DNA of 64,000 nt from assembly GCF_009727055.1 (NCBI RefSeq), contig NC_052351.1, positions 58,447,643-58,511,642 on the forward strand, given 5' to 3'. This document shows, piece after piece, positions 33,107-44,170 of this stretch (position 1 is its first letter; each line of letters opens with the position of its first letter). The notes under the pieces were generated by a model, which ran no database searches, was not told the origin of the DNA, and saw nothing but the letters and a program-made list of their open reading frames with translations. Position numbers and translations under genes: made by a program. Source of the DNA: Benincasa hispida (lineage: Eukaryota; Streptophyta; Magnoliopsida; Cucurbitales; Cucurbitaceae).

Positions 33107-35038
33107 TAATAACTTGTAGAAATACAAGTTATTTATACTATTTTATTTAGATATTGAGGCCAAAAGAAAGGAAAGTTGCATCAATTGTATGAAAATTGGC
33201 TAAGAAATGCGAGAATTATAAATTGTCGTCAATACACCCACTGACACCATTGCGATGGTAGAAAAGAATATTTCAAGTTTGTTTTGCAGGAAATCAAGTC
33301 ACCGCATGCGTTCATGGCTCAAGATAAACTAAACAACGCATCTACGTCACATTGCGCCCATCATTCAGGAATGAATAGACGATCAACGCAATGATGGCGC
33401 ATGCGACAATCGATCAAGAGCTAAGCGATCAACGGAATCTCAACCGCATGCGGTAATAAAAAAAACATCGCATGTAGGAAAACGATCGAAGATGTGAAGA
33501 GCAACGTAAATGCGGAGGATTCTGACGCGTGTGCAGCTGACCATTGTGCATTTCTGATGGGATTGATTGCGTAATAGAAGGAATATTCACTCCACCATTT
33601 CAGGAGCTGCAATAACAATAAAGTGGGGACCACAAGTCAGAGAGTCAAAACTGAGCCTATAAATAGCACCGACCATTCCACTGAGAAAACATGCTTGAAT
33701 ACAGAGAAAAGTGTATATACTGGTCTGAGAAAGAAACTGGTTGAGCGACTAATCATAGTAGATCCGGGAAGATTTAAGAGACGAGGTCGAGAGGTGAGTC
33801 TCTGGGAAAGAATCCTTCCAATCACCGTCGTTGAAGCTCTGTACGATGGTCACTTCTACCAGAGAAGCAAGCCTAAGAGGGAAGCTCTTCTCTTCATCCA
33901 CTCAACACGCCGACAAGCAAAACCACCGTCCAGATCTGTGTCAAGACGTTGACACTCTTCTGTAATTGTTTTTATTTCTTTATCATCAATTGTATTCATC
34001 TTCTTAATCTCTATCATTCACACTATGTATCAGACGCTTAATCGTAGTATTAAATGTTATGATCATTTCCATCTCTATCTCTTTGCCTATTTCCGTTCAT
34101 CCATATTTCACTTTCTCCATGATGTCTTCTTAATCCCCTGGTAATTAGTAAGAATTAAGCAAGTAAATTAATCTGTGATAAGGAAATAATTATGTTTAGT
34201 TAAGGCATGCTAAACGACATCTTCACCTGTGAGAGCAAAAGTGAAGATGCCATTCCGTCTATCGAGAGAGGGTTAATAGAATGCATTAACTAAAGCGAGA
34301 AGTACTTCCAGAGATGGAAGCAACCTTGCATTCATGACATTCATCCCTGTTTCACAATAGAGATATGGGAATGTGGCTGATCACCGAGAGGTATATGTCA
34401 AGGGAAAGCAGAACCTAGTTACATCTTTAACGTAATTAATAAACTTGCGATATTTTTACTAGTTATCCTTTCTATTTCTAATTTATTCATAAAGACTTGC
34501 CACCGCATACCACGATCCTTTATATAAACTTCATAGTCAGTCTCTAACTCAGCATCATGTATATCATGTATCTTGTATCTTGCATCACGTTAGCTTAGGT
34601 TTATTTTTATCGCAATTTATTTTATTAACGCAACTTTAGTTTATCTACACAATTTTACTTTACTGCAATTTTGATTTCCTGTACAAACATACAATCTTTA
34701 TTAGTTGTAAAAATTGGTCGCATATATCACAAATGTAACACATTAACGACAACAATCCCTGTGTTCGACCTCAGATCACTCCGAGAAACTTGCGTTGAAT
34801 TATACTTGGTTTTAGCAAAAGGAAACTTGTGACAACGCATAGTATACTACAAGCATTCTATTAATAACGCATACATCTAGAAGTAGTATCGCATAAAGTG
34901 TATATTAGCATAACACAACATCCACATCTCCATCTTTCCAAGTCATCAAGTTTATGGCAACATGAGCTTGTATGATTCACATTCATCATTGTCCATGTCC
35001 ATATATGCTTATTTACAACATCAATTCAGCAGTGAACA
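33107..35038 (+). mobile_element. Solo LTR (1,932 bp) nested in copia X integrase
   Basis: Flanked by perfect GGTAC duplications (33102-33106 and 35039-35043). It begins TAATAACTTGTAG (an LTR-type TG start with a G-to-A change) and ends GCAGTGAACA. It has a TATAAATA box at 33658-33665 and a 'TTCGACCTCAGATCACTCC' block near 34764. The lack of gag/pol, of a second LTR and of a primer site points to a solo LTR left by recombination between two LTRs. The same family forms the arms of the palindrome at 6974-11352 and the fragment at 13327-14861. A 109-residue open frame at 33623-33952 inside it looks like chance. Confidence 0.8.
33658..33665 (+). promoter_or_regulatory. TATA box of the solo LTR
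   Basis: TATAAATA, 550 bases from the LTR start, matching the relative position of the TATA boxes in the palindrome arms. A promoter here would read antisense to the surrounding copia. Confidence 0.45.
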
Positions 35039-35450
35039 GGTACCTTTGTAGGACCCCACAAATCTATATGAACATAATAAAAAATTCCTTTGGTAGAATG
35101 CTTACTTTTTCCAAACTTCACTCTGGTAGTCTTTCTCATTATTCAATGTTCACAAAATGGGAGTTCAATGTCTTTAACTCCTCAAAGCAAACCTTGTTGT
35201 GAAAGAGCTTGAAGACCTCTTTCACTCACATGAGCTAGTCTGTTATGCCATAATATAGACTTATTTGTTTCTTTCCCAGATGCAACAGCAACACTACCTA
35301 AAACTGCAGTACCCTCTAACACATAAAGGCCATTCCTCAAGGTCCCTCTCAGCTTAAACAAATAACCCTTGATAACCTTCAAAACTCCATTGTTATATTT
35401 ATAGGAATAACCTACACTATCTAATTTGTCCGGAGAAATTAGATTTCATT
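35039..35450 (-). pseudogene. Copia X pre-integrase and integrase N-terminal portion
   Basis: On the minus strand, MKVIKGYLFKLRGTLRNGLY and LWHNRLAHVSERGLQALSQQ (35182-35382) give the GAG-pre-integrase signature with its HxxLxH-type histidine pair. The zinc-binding CExC-type segment and the HSDLWGP start follow down to 35039, where the solo LTR interrupts. The frame is broken near 35180. Confidence 0.85.
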
Positions 35451-35559
35451 TAAGTTCTAGAACATATCTTACATTTGTTAGAATTTTGATCATTCCATCA
35501 TGTGTGCAATTCAAACTAACCCAATTCCTTTTACATCACAAGGACCATTATCACTAAGC

Positions 35560-35660
35560 AAAACTGATCCCTCATCATTTTCCTAAAAATCAATCAAGAA
35601 ATTCCGATTAGGAGTCATGTGAAACGTGCACCCTGAATCCATAATCAAGCATCCTGAAAA
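35560..35660 (-). pseudogene. Copia X protease active-site region
   Basis: On the minus strand it reads DSGCTFHMTPNRNFLIDF, the aspartic protease motif (D-S-G followed by H and M) common to plant copia elements. This protease processes the Gag-Pol polyprotein. The flanking protease sequence is interrupted upstream by a 220-bp duplication with foreign filler (35629-35953). Confidence 0.8.
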
Positions 35661-35953
35661 TCCCTGCTAGACACCATCAAGCCCTCTGCTGAATCATACC
35701 CATCAGTGACATTTGCTACACTAGATTCCCCAAAAGTTCAAGAAGTATAAGACTGAAGTTGAAAACTTGTTAGGTAAAAAGATTAAAAACACTACGATCT
35801 GATCGTAGTGGAGAGTATATGGACTTAAGATTCCAAAACTATATGGTACACCCTGAATCCATAATCAAACATCCTGAATATCCCAGCTGGACACCATTAA
35901 GCCCTCTGCTAAATCATACCCATCAGTGACATTTGCTGCACTAGATTCCCCTA
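35629..35953. repeat. 105-bp direct duplication bracketing an inverted integrase scrap
   Basis: 35629-35733 and 35849-35953 are near-identical (offset exactly 220). The 115 bases between them read on the plus strand, opposite to the host copia, as a copia integrase fragment (KFKKYKTEVENLLGKKIKT, then with a one-base shift LRSDRSGEYMDLRFQNYM). The scrap resembles the integrase of the minus-strand copia at 54.7-60.8 kb more than that of its own host. Confidence 0.85.
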
Positions 35954-36011
35954 CATGCTTGCTACTTGATGCTTCCTTGCTCTTATTCAAAGGGCAATTT
36001 TTCTTAAAGTG

Positions 36012-36540
36012 TCATTCTTTATGACATAGGAAACACTTTCTAACTTTCCCCTTTGATTTTGACCTGGATCTCGACTCTTTTCCTTTTTCGTTCTTTTTCT
36101 CACTTCTGCCTCTGGCCATGAGCAACTCTCTATCCTTGCGTTCTTTTTCAATCTCGGGGTTTCTGGTTCTCAAGGCATCCAACATTATATCCATATACAA
36201 TGAATTCCATCCATATTTAATAGTTGCCTTAACTCGATACAATTCATGCAATGAATTTAGAAGAATAACTGCTTGATTTTCATTCAACATCTTCTCACTG
36301 ATGTTATTGAGATAAACTATAATCTTCTGGAATTCATCAAAATTCTCTTCTAAGCCTTTACTAGAGTCCATCTTATATCTAAAGAATTTCTCTTTTAGAT
36401 ATAATTTATTTGGCAAAGACAGAGTCAAATAAAGACTTTCTAATTTATTCCATAACTCTGTTGTAGTATTGACCTCATCTACTAGCTTAAGCACTCCATC
36501 TGATAGATACAAAATTATCTCAAATAGGCCATCTCATCTA
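36012..36540 (-). pseudogene. Copia X gag remnant
   Basis: A 166-residue open frame on the minus strand with the copia gag core (TTTELWNKLESLYLT, LYLKEKFFRYKM, AVILLNSL), then a basic linker rich in KKNEKGKESRSRSKSK and the start of a CCHC zinc knuckle (CFLCHKE). A stop falls inside the knuckle, followed by HFKKNCPL in frame. Gag forms the virus-like particle that packages element RNA. It is the least damaged part of this element. Confidence 0.85.
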
Positions 36541-36570
36541 TATCCCAGTACACCCTCCTTGGATCGAATA

Positions 36571-36584
36571 GAGCTCTGATACCA
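36571..36584 (-). promoter_or_regulatory. Primer-binding site of copia X (tRNA-iMet)
   Basis: On the minus strand it reads TGGTATCAGAGCTC, fully matching the plant initiator tRNA-Met primer site core TGGTATCAGAGC. It lies two bases from the TG boundary of the 5' LTR. Confidence 0.75.
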
Positions 36585-36586
36585 CT

Positions 36587-37739
36587 TGATAGGGAAAACG
36601 ACCCTTAAACTATCTCCACAATGGTATGATATTGTCCACTTTGGGCATAAACCCTCATGACTTTATTTTTGGTTTCACCCCAAAAGGCATCATGCCAATG
36701 GATATAGTCATCCTCACTTATATACCCATGATCCTCCTCTTATCTAACCAATGTGGGACTTTGGTCGCATTCCTAACAATCTTCCCCTTGAACAAAGGAT
36801 CACCGAGCCTCCCCTCAAACAGTCATCCATTCGTCTAACTCATATCTAGGCTAACTCCTTTTCACCCAAGCATACTGTCTATCCAATAGAGTTCAACCAC
36901 GGATCACACCATGACTACCTCTAAGGCTCCACTATACATCTTTGTTTGGCATCGAAGATTCTACCGAGCATGGTTAATTCAGGAGCATGGCTCTGATACC
37001 ACGTGTGAGAGTTTTGAACCTAACTTAGATGACCAAAAAGAATGCAAACAATCAACAAAATAAATTGAAAGCAACAAAGAACGAACACCAAGATATAGTG
37101 ATTCGACCAATTTGGTCTACATCCATTTTGAGAACTAGCTTGAATAAATTTTATTACGAGCAATGAGAAATTTACAATTACAGATAATCAACAATAATCA
37201 CCAATCTGTAATTTGATAGCCACTGATACCGAGAGATCCGCTCACGACGTCGTCTCTGAAACTGAGAACAATCCGCTGAAAAATAGCCATAATCGAGTGC
37301 ATTGCAACCAACGCATCTGACTTGCACACTCACTCGCAGCCTCACCATCTCTCTCTGTTGCTGACGACCAGCAAACCCACGTCGAACGAAACTCACGCCA
37401 GACAAAGAAAACTACCGCTCATATTGCGGCCCACTGCCGAACGCCGTGATCGACGAGCACCCATGCAACTGGAAACTGTAGTTTGACTCACCTGTCGAAC
37501 TCGCCGGACGCGATCTCCTACCGCCGACTCACTGGACGTGTGTTTGCCACCAACCTGGTTTCTACGTGCGTCTACTTCAAACATGCTATTGTGCTTCATG
37601 AATTTTTTTCAGCTCTAAAGAAGAAGATGAGTTTAATTACAAAAAATGTCATTTGTCTATAACTACCATAATGCCACTGGGCCTTTAATTTCACTAAAAA
37701 CCTAATAAAAACCCACTTAAATTCTTGTTATTTTCTATA
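36587..37739 (-). repeat. 5' LTR of copia X
   Basis: Closely matches 29340-30532. It starts TGATAGGGAAAACG next to the primer site and ends ...TTTTCTATA at the AGTAT duplication, lacking the terminal TCTCCCTCATAACA present in the 3' LTR. A second primer-site complement lies inside it at 36989-37000, followed by TGTGAGAGTTTTGAACC. Confidence 0.72.
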
Positions 37740-37744
37740 AGTAT

Positions 37745-38402
37745 GAATGGCTAGACTTCTTAGTTCTAGGCTCTTGACAAGGTTTCTCATGGATTTAAAT
37801 TAAAGTTCAGAGTTTTACGAATTTGGTCCATTGTTATGTTTTTTAAATTGTATTATGTTTGTTTTTTTTATTGACTGGTCATCAATAACTCTTAGACTAA
37901 ATATTCAATAGAAATATTACATGATTAATTGGATCTATAACATTAAACCATTATTAATATCTTGTGAAAATAGTTAGGTTAATATTGGTAGTTGTTGATG
38001 ACTTTGCTTAATGCCATGTTTTCTTATTTGATTTCAAGAAATTAATAATCAATTTGAATTGCATAAAAAAATTTTTTTTTAAAGGAAATAATACGGCTGA
38101 TACTTTCTAGACCTAAATATGACAATGATACAATAATTCATAGAAACCCTAGCATTATTTAATAAAATAATAAATAGAATAAAAACTGTGGGATGATTTA
38201 TTTTCTAGAGATTTCATCTTTATCTTTTATTTTTAATTTTTATTTTAGAAAATCAAAACAACAAGTTTTCCAATCCTTAAATAAATTTGAAGCAATTCTT
38301 GAATAGCTAAATTAAATTGTAAATTTGATCTTCTGAGGATGATACTCTGTCTCTAAGACCGATTTATTATACTATAATTTGACACGTGTGTTTGCATGTA
38401 TC
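37745..38402 (+). mobile_element. Gypsy-type LTR, right portion
   Basis: Continuation of the LTR broken at 29339. It ends at about 38402, just before AAGTTTTTGGCGTGATTGTT, which resembles the TTTGGCGCCGTTGCC primer region that follows Athila/Tat-type gypsy LTRs. No genes. Confidence 0.48.
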
Positions 38403-38617
38403 AAGTTTTTGGCGTGATTGTTGGGATCAGAGTAACAGTTTTGTTTAATATTCATAGAATAGGATAGTTTTTAATTGAAGGTGTATTTTATTTATTTTTC
38501 CTTTTTGTTTAAGATTGATTGGTTATTTGTTAGTGCAATGCCACATGGCAAATCTAACCTGAGATGGAAAGGACTTTTAAGAGAAATCTAAAAGTTAAAA
38601 GAAAGTTATTGGTCGAT

Positions 38618-39070
38618 ATGGATGAAGAAGTAGCAACAAAAGAAATCAGGGAGTATTTTCAACCAACTCTCCCGATGCCTTGACCTCGAATCATTAATAC
38701 ACCTATTAATGTCAACAAGTTCGAGGTGAAGCCAGGATTGATCCAGATGATAAGGGACAATACTTTTCAAGGACATTCCACCGATGACCCTCACAAACAT
38801 CTAAGATATTTCATTGAAATATACATAATGATAAAAGATGAATACAAATTCGAATGATGCAATTAAATTAAGATTGTTCTCTTTTTCTTTTGAGGACCAT
38901 GCTAAAGATTAGTTGGAGACTGTTCCATCATAGACTATCATCAGATGGGATGAGTTGACACAAGCTTTCTTGAATAAATTCTTTCCACTAACCAAGACAA
39001 CTTGATTGAGATCCATAAATTTTCATATTCAATCAACAGCCTGATCAGTAGCTGTTTGAGGTCTGAAAAA
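38618..39070 (+). pseudogene. Gypsy (Athila/Tat-like) gag remnant
   Basis: It starts at ATG 38618 (MDEEVATKEIREYFQP). TGA at 38681 replaces what was probably an arginine CGA, then come NKFEVKPGLIQMIRDN, DDPHKHLRYFIEIY and, after a frameshift near 38855, the LFSF-DHAK-WLE...SSTIIRWDELTQAFLNKFFP core in shifted frames. These are hallmark gag blocks of Athila/Tat-type elements. It follows the primer region at about 38403 and belongs to the gypsy element whose LTR is split by copia X. No pol follows. Confidence 0.75.
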
Positions 39071-39479
39071 TATATAAAGATCTCCTTAAGACGTGTCCAC
39101 AATATAGATATCAAAATTGGTTACAAATCCAATAATAATATATATTTTATATTATTAACTATACCACACACATGAATGAAATATAAACATAGAATGGAAG
39201 GAATATATAAATATAACATGTAGCATATAAACATATGTATGAAACCATAAGAAACTCTAGAGAAACCATACTCATGTCGCCACAACTACTATCACAATGC
39301 TTTATTTGTCTTGTGTTGAGGGTCGACAAGGTCCACTTATTGGGAATGATTTAAGTAAAGAATCAAACCATTTTTTCCTACATCCCTAAAGTTACACTAG
39401 AAGAATCTATCCATAATCCTAAATCCTAAAAAGTGACAATTCATGAGATTAAGCTGCTATTACAAAACATTGAATGAGA
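39071..39479. other. Intergenic DNA, nothing recognised
   Basis: AT-rich, with no motif or repeat end that I can defend. It could be internal gypsy sequence decayed past recognition. Confidence 0.4.
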
Positions 39480-39777
39480 AATTCATTAACAACTTATGCC
39501 GACGCAAATAAACATTGGCAGAAATTTATCTATTGAGCTAAAAAAATTTTTTGTTTAGAAATATACTTTTGTTGACACAAATTTTATTTTGTTGGGTAAA
39601 CACATATGCCGACACAAAATATTGCATTGGCAAAAATTATACCGACAAAAATAGTTTTCGTCGGGAGGCACTTCTCCCAACATGGATACGACGACGATTG
39701 TACCGACACAAAAAAATGCATTGGCATAACCTATTCCCACATTTTTTTGCATGGAAAAAGGTAAATTTTTTGTAATG
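39480..39777. mobile_element. CACTA-like remnant, one terminus
   Basis: The block holds five or more variants of TGCCGACACAAA/CCGACAAAAAT and the complements TTTTGTCGG, then ends TTTTTTGTAATG. That is one base away from a CACTACAAAAAA-type end on the other strand. Arrays of short subterminal repeats leading to such an end are typical of CACTA elements. Only one end is seen. Confidence 0.35.
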
Positions 39778-42234
39778 AGAGAGACATAGATGTCAAAATG
39801 GAGCAAAATTGGATGTACGAAAGAGAATGAGTTTCCTTTTTGGGTCGTGGCTAATCAAAGTCGCTATAGAACGTAACACATGGAAAATGTAATATCTTAC
39901 ATTGGTTCAAGCGTTAAAGATTGAGTTTGCTAATTCTTTTCGAAATCCAAAGAAGAAAAGTTTGACCGAAACTAAACTCTTGGATCATCTGTCAACTACT
40001 CAATTAGTTACTTCTTGTAAATGTTAAAAACATTAGTGGTCTTTCGCATATTTCATTTTAATTGTTTTTTATTTTTAATTTTCAAAAATTGATTATAATA
40101 ATTATCACGTAGTTAACCCAATATTAACATCCCTCACTTGTGAGTTCAAAAATTTATCGAAAGCTCAACAAGTCGAAACTAATAGTAATTGGAGTACTGC
40201 AAACGACATTAAATTAAATGAGTTCGAATAAAGAATCCCTTAATCTACTGAACTAGCCTAAGAATGCATTTGAGGTTGATTTTGGGAGGAAGAGCAGTGA
40301 TTATAACAAAATCTTAACATTTTGTTTTCTTTTTACAATAAATTATGATTAAATCCATTAAAATCACTTCAAAATCACACGTCATTTCACATCCTTTTAA
40401 AAACCAGCTATTTACTAGTCGTAGATTCTCCTAAAAGCAGAGGCAATGTTTAATAAAATTAAATATTTAAATATATTAATTAAAACTAAAATTTATTTTA
40501 TATATTTATTTTAAACAATTATTTAATAATTTTAAATTATAAAAACAATAATTTGAAGTCCATTTAAGTTATTACATTTAAACATGATAATTTAATATTT
40601 ATTTACCAATCAACTTATTCAAGTATAAAGCTTAAATTTATCAAACATTAATACACATTATATTAAAAGTTCATTTTACAAAAAGAAAAAAAAAATACAT
40701 TTACTAATAATTATTTTAAAGCTACAACAATGTTAAACCAAAGCCTAAAAGTTTTAGCCCCTAGATTAAGAACCAAGGTTTCAGCCATCTTCAAGATCAT
40801 CTAGGTTGGAATTTGAAGAGCTTTTGTGTGTGTACATATATAAAGTTCCCACATGAGTTCATGAACCCAAAGACCTTGTGAGCTGGGACCTTGGAGTAGA
40901 CTTTCTAATTGTTGTTTTATTATTATTATTTTCCATAAAATAATAGTGAGAAGTTAAAGAGGAGAGAAAGGGGCATAGAATAAAGAAAGAAACATTTTTA
41001 TAAATAAAAAAATCTCAAAAATATTTCTATTTTATAGTAAAGAATTTCAAAAGTACAGTACTTTTGAAATTTTATTTTTTGCTATAAATTGTAAATATTT
41101 TTAAATATTTTTTATATTTAAAAAAGTCCTTTAAAGAAAAGAGAAATTGTATTGTATGAAAAATACATTTTAAGAAACTAAAGCCATGACTTCAACTTTG
41201 TTGTAATTGCAGGTGTGACAATCAAGAAATCAGATAGTAATCAAATTTTCAAGTGGAAATTTTTTGTCATGTTTGCAAAAAAAAAAAAAAAAAAAAATCT
41301 AGAGACTCGTGCCCAATCTTCGATTTATTTTTTATTAAAGTTAAATTGCCCCAAAAGAAAAAGATAAGAAAATGAATTGAAAGGTTGATATGAAATAATT
41401 ATTAGAAAAGAATCCCTAGTTTTGAAAATTTGGAGACGTACAAGGCAAGGCAAGGCTAGCTAGCAAAAACCAAGTGCAATTTCAATTATTTTAAGGAACT
41501 GTCATGGTATCTCACTTAGCCACCTCCTCATTGTATTAACTATTAGCCAACCATTTTCTTTTAATTACTCTTTTTTGTAGAATAGACCAACCCTATTTTT
41601 ATTTAATTACCTTTTTTAGCACTATTTAATTACCATTTACTCCATTTGGTTTTATAAATAATTTTATTGACTTTCACATCACAACACATCTTAAAAATTA
41701 ATAAGTAGATTAAACAAATAGGTTTACATCGACGATCTCAATCTTCTGTTAGCAATGACGTCGATAGAAACTAAATAAAAATGCATATGATCGAATATTA
41801 AAAAATGTAATTAAAATTTCTTAGAAGTATAGGTCAATGTTATTTTCAAGTATTTAATATTGAAAATGAGACATTTTGAAAAAGTTAAAAGTGTTTGACA
41901 ACCATTCAAAATCGCTTTTGAAATACTTATAAAGACATGTTTGGGTTGAATAAAGAAAAAAATATTTTTCACAAAAATCATTTTTATTTCAATTGACTTT
42001 TATAAAAATAATTTCAATTACACTTGGAACGAGTTTCAAAAACTATGTTGAGTGACCGCGAATTACTTCAATTTATTTCAAAATGAGTTATTTTCAAAAT
42101 TACACACTTGAGAAATTAAAATGTACACACCTTAAATAAAGGATTCTTTTAAAAACATTTTTTTTCTTTGTTCATTCCAAACATACTCTTTAAGTACATG
42201 CTCTAAATATGGTTTAATGTTGGAGTTTTTGTAT
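39778..42234. other. AT-rich intergenic DNA
   Basis: No gene is seen. Items of note are a perfect 29-base palindrome at 41043-41071 and an A-run of more than 20 bases at 41276-41297. Confidence 0.5.
41043..41071. repeat. Perfect 29-base palindrome
   Basis: The half-site AATTTCAAAAGTAC is followed by one central A and its exact complement GTACTTTTGAAATT. It can form a 14-bp cruciform or RNA hairpin. No gene lies within 1 kb, so a terminator or protein-binding role is only a possibility. Confidence 0.8.
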
Positions 42235-42703
42235 GAAAGGCCCCTTTTTAGGGCCCAAATGAATTGAAAATTTTGTATGGATGGGTCAAATTTTGAAGTC
42301 CACTCGAAATTTGGCTACCATTCAAAAACATCGGTGCCTCCGTATGATGTTAGTTGCATAAAAATGTTCGTTCAGACCCCAAAGCACTTGATATGCATGC
42401 ATCCCAGATTCTTGCCAATTTCACTCATTTTGGACTTCGTCCTCTCATGCTTTCCTCTCATTAAAACGCTCCTTAGCATGCATGCACCCAGATTCTCGCA
42501 TATTCCTCTCATTTTGGACTCGTTCCTCTCGTGCCTTCCTCTCATTCTTCATCGGACAGAAATCAGACTTTGTTTAATTTTAATTTTCAGTTCGACTCCC
42601 TCATTCCTCTCGCTTCATCTTCTTTCCTCTCATTTCTGCATCTCGTTCTTTACCACATATCAATTTTCTGCCAATTTTCTTGTAATTAATGGTCGTTGAA
42701 CGA
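42235..42703 (+). repeat. Left terminal inverted repeat of the MULE
   Basis: About 469 bp, pairing with 45443-45961. It contains two tandem units of about 80 bp (from 42394 and 42476) sharing GCATGCA, CCCAGATTCT, CTCATTTTGGACT and CCTCTCATT. The 140-residue open frame across it is a by-product of the pyrimidine-rich strand. Confidence 0.7.
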
Positions 42704-43269
42704 ATTTTCCAATATTTTGAAAAAAAAAAGAATTGACAAACCCACAATTCTTTCAAATCCATTTAATGAAAAATCTTGTGCACGTTAAGTTTCATTAAGA
42801 AAAGAAAACGTAAAATTGGTATTTTGCGTACATCCGTCTGTTCTATCTAAAAAAAAAACTCATAAGCATTCAACTGCAAAGTTTCCAAAAAATACGAATA
42901 TTGTAACATATAATCGTTGTTAAATCAACAAATATAAGCAGTTTCACACTCCAAATAAGTATACATATGCACTGTATTATTTCACATTTACTTAAATCAT
43001 ACAGGTTGTGTTAGGCGATAGGAATGATTTGTTTGTGAGGTGGCATTATGACTGTTATAGATAGGTAAGGGGAAAAAATGAGAGTGGGGCTAGTCCAACG
43101 AGAGGAAAGGAAAATGGTATTAGATATATAAACGAGAAAAATGAACGAGAGTGGTTGTTAACAAAAGGAAGAAATGATAGAAAGAAAAGAAAGAAAGAAA
43201 TGAGATTTACTAACAAGAGTTTAACAGAAACAATTTAATTTTACTTTTTGTGTGGGTGAGAGTCGTGGT

Positions 43270-44120
43270 GGTCATAGGCACGATGACAGTGGTGGTGGTC
43301 GACTTAGAGGTATTCTCAATGGGAGTGGTCTCAGTGAGGGTGGCATCAGCGATAGGTTGATAGGAGTGGTGGTGGTGACTATAAGATTTTTGGTGGTTAT
43401 AGACACGATAGCAGTGATGGTGATTGGCTCAGAGGTATGCTCAATAGGAGTGGTCCCAGTGAGGGTAGCATTAGTAGTAGGGTCGATAATAGTGGTGCTT
43501 GAAAGGGTGGCGTTAGTGGTAATAGACTCAATGGTAGGATTCCTCTTGACATGTTGTTTGTCTATACCATTGTGCCCATCATCACATGGCTCGTCCTCCT
43601 TATCGTTCTACATAATTACACCATTACGTTGGTACAAAACACGCAAAACACACAGGTTAAGTGACTCATCCACAAATCGTGAAATATACATACCCGACAT
43701 AAGGTTTGTAACATCTCAGTGATTGCTCGCATTTGTACCTTCACCTCCCCCAATGTAGTCTCTACTCTCGAGACTCTCTTGTTTAAGATTTGCATGTAGT
43801 CTCTGTTTGAGTTGACATTTGGCTCTAGTACACGGTGATTTGACTCATGCATCTCAAACTCCTCTTCGTGGCAAGACTCATGATCGAATTGGAAAGGCAT
43901 ATGGACCCCTCATGAGATTCATGTGTCTCAAATACCTCCTCTTGGCCAATGTCTACCCATTCTTCTTTTGAGCTTCTTGACACTGACAACATCATATCTT
44001 TCTCCTCGAGCTCTAAATACACTGGGAATTTTTCAACTTGAGTATCTAAATTGCCTCTCCACATCAGACATCGTTAACAGGGTGATCATCAACTACATGA
44101 ACAATATATTGTAAACAATG
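43270..44120 (-). pseudogene. MULE cargo gene, 3' exon region (coiled-coil and Thr-rich tail)
   Basis: After a probable acceptor (TTCATGTAG on the minus strand, near 44100) one frame reads WRGNLDTQVEKFPVYLELEE and EEWVDIGQEEVFETHESHEG. After a frameshift near 43905 another frame gives DHESCHEEEFEMHESNHR, LEPNVNSNRDYMQILNKRVS and RVETTLGEVKVQMRAITEML, a likely coiled coil. Further on, a repetitive Thr/Pro/Ile-rich tail reaches about 43270. This continues the gene at 44171-45116. No Ulp1-type protease catalytic His/Asp/Cys region is seen. At least two frameshifts make it a pseudogene. Confidence 0.6.
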
Positions 44121-44170
44121 TTAAATACTAAAACAATCGCATATAATGTGAAAAAGTGTTTGTTACTCAC

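Larger units (their letters stand above)
29340..37739 (-). mobile_element. Copia-type retrotransposon X (minus strand), with nested solo LTR
   Basis: The outer ends are flanked by identical AGTAT at 29335-29339 and 37740-37744. The LTRs are 29340-30532 (3' LTR) and 36587-37739 (5' LTR, whose outermost 16 or so bases are missing). The primer site at 36571-36584 adjoins the 5' LTR. Gag, protease, integrase, RT and RNase H remnants lie in copia order between them on the minus strand. Without the nested 1.93-kb insertion the element is about 6.5 kb, a normal copia size. Stops and frameshifts throughout make it inactive. Confidence 0.8.

Noticed and set aside
33623..33952. 109-residue open frame inside the solo LTR
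   Set aside because: It starts just upstream of the TATA box of the LTR, has no recognisable domain and is not kept open in the palindrome arms.
42277..42699. 140-residue Ser/Leu/Phe-rich open frame
   Set aside because: It lies entirely within the MULE terminal repeat and reflects the pyrimidine-rich strand.
43252..43722. 156-residue Gly/Val-rich open frame on the plus strand
   Set aside because: It is antisense to the Thr-rich tail of the MULE cargo gene; the repeated codons keep both strands open.
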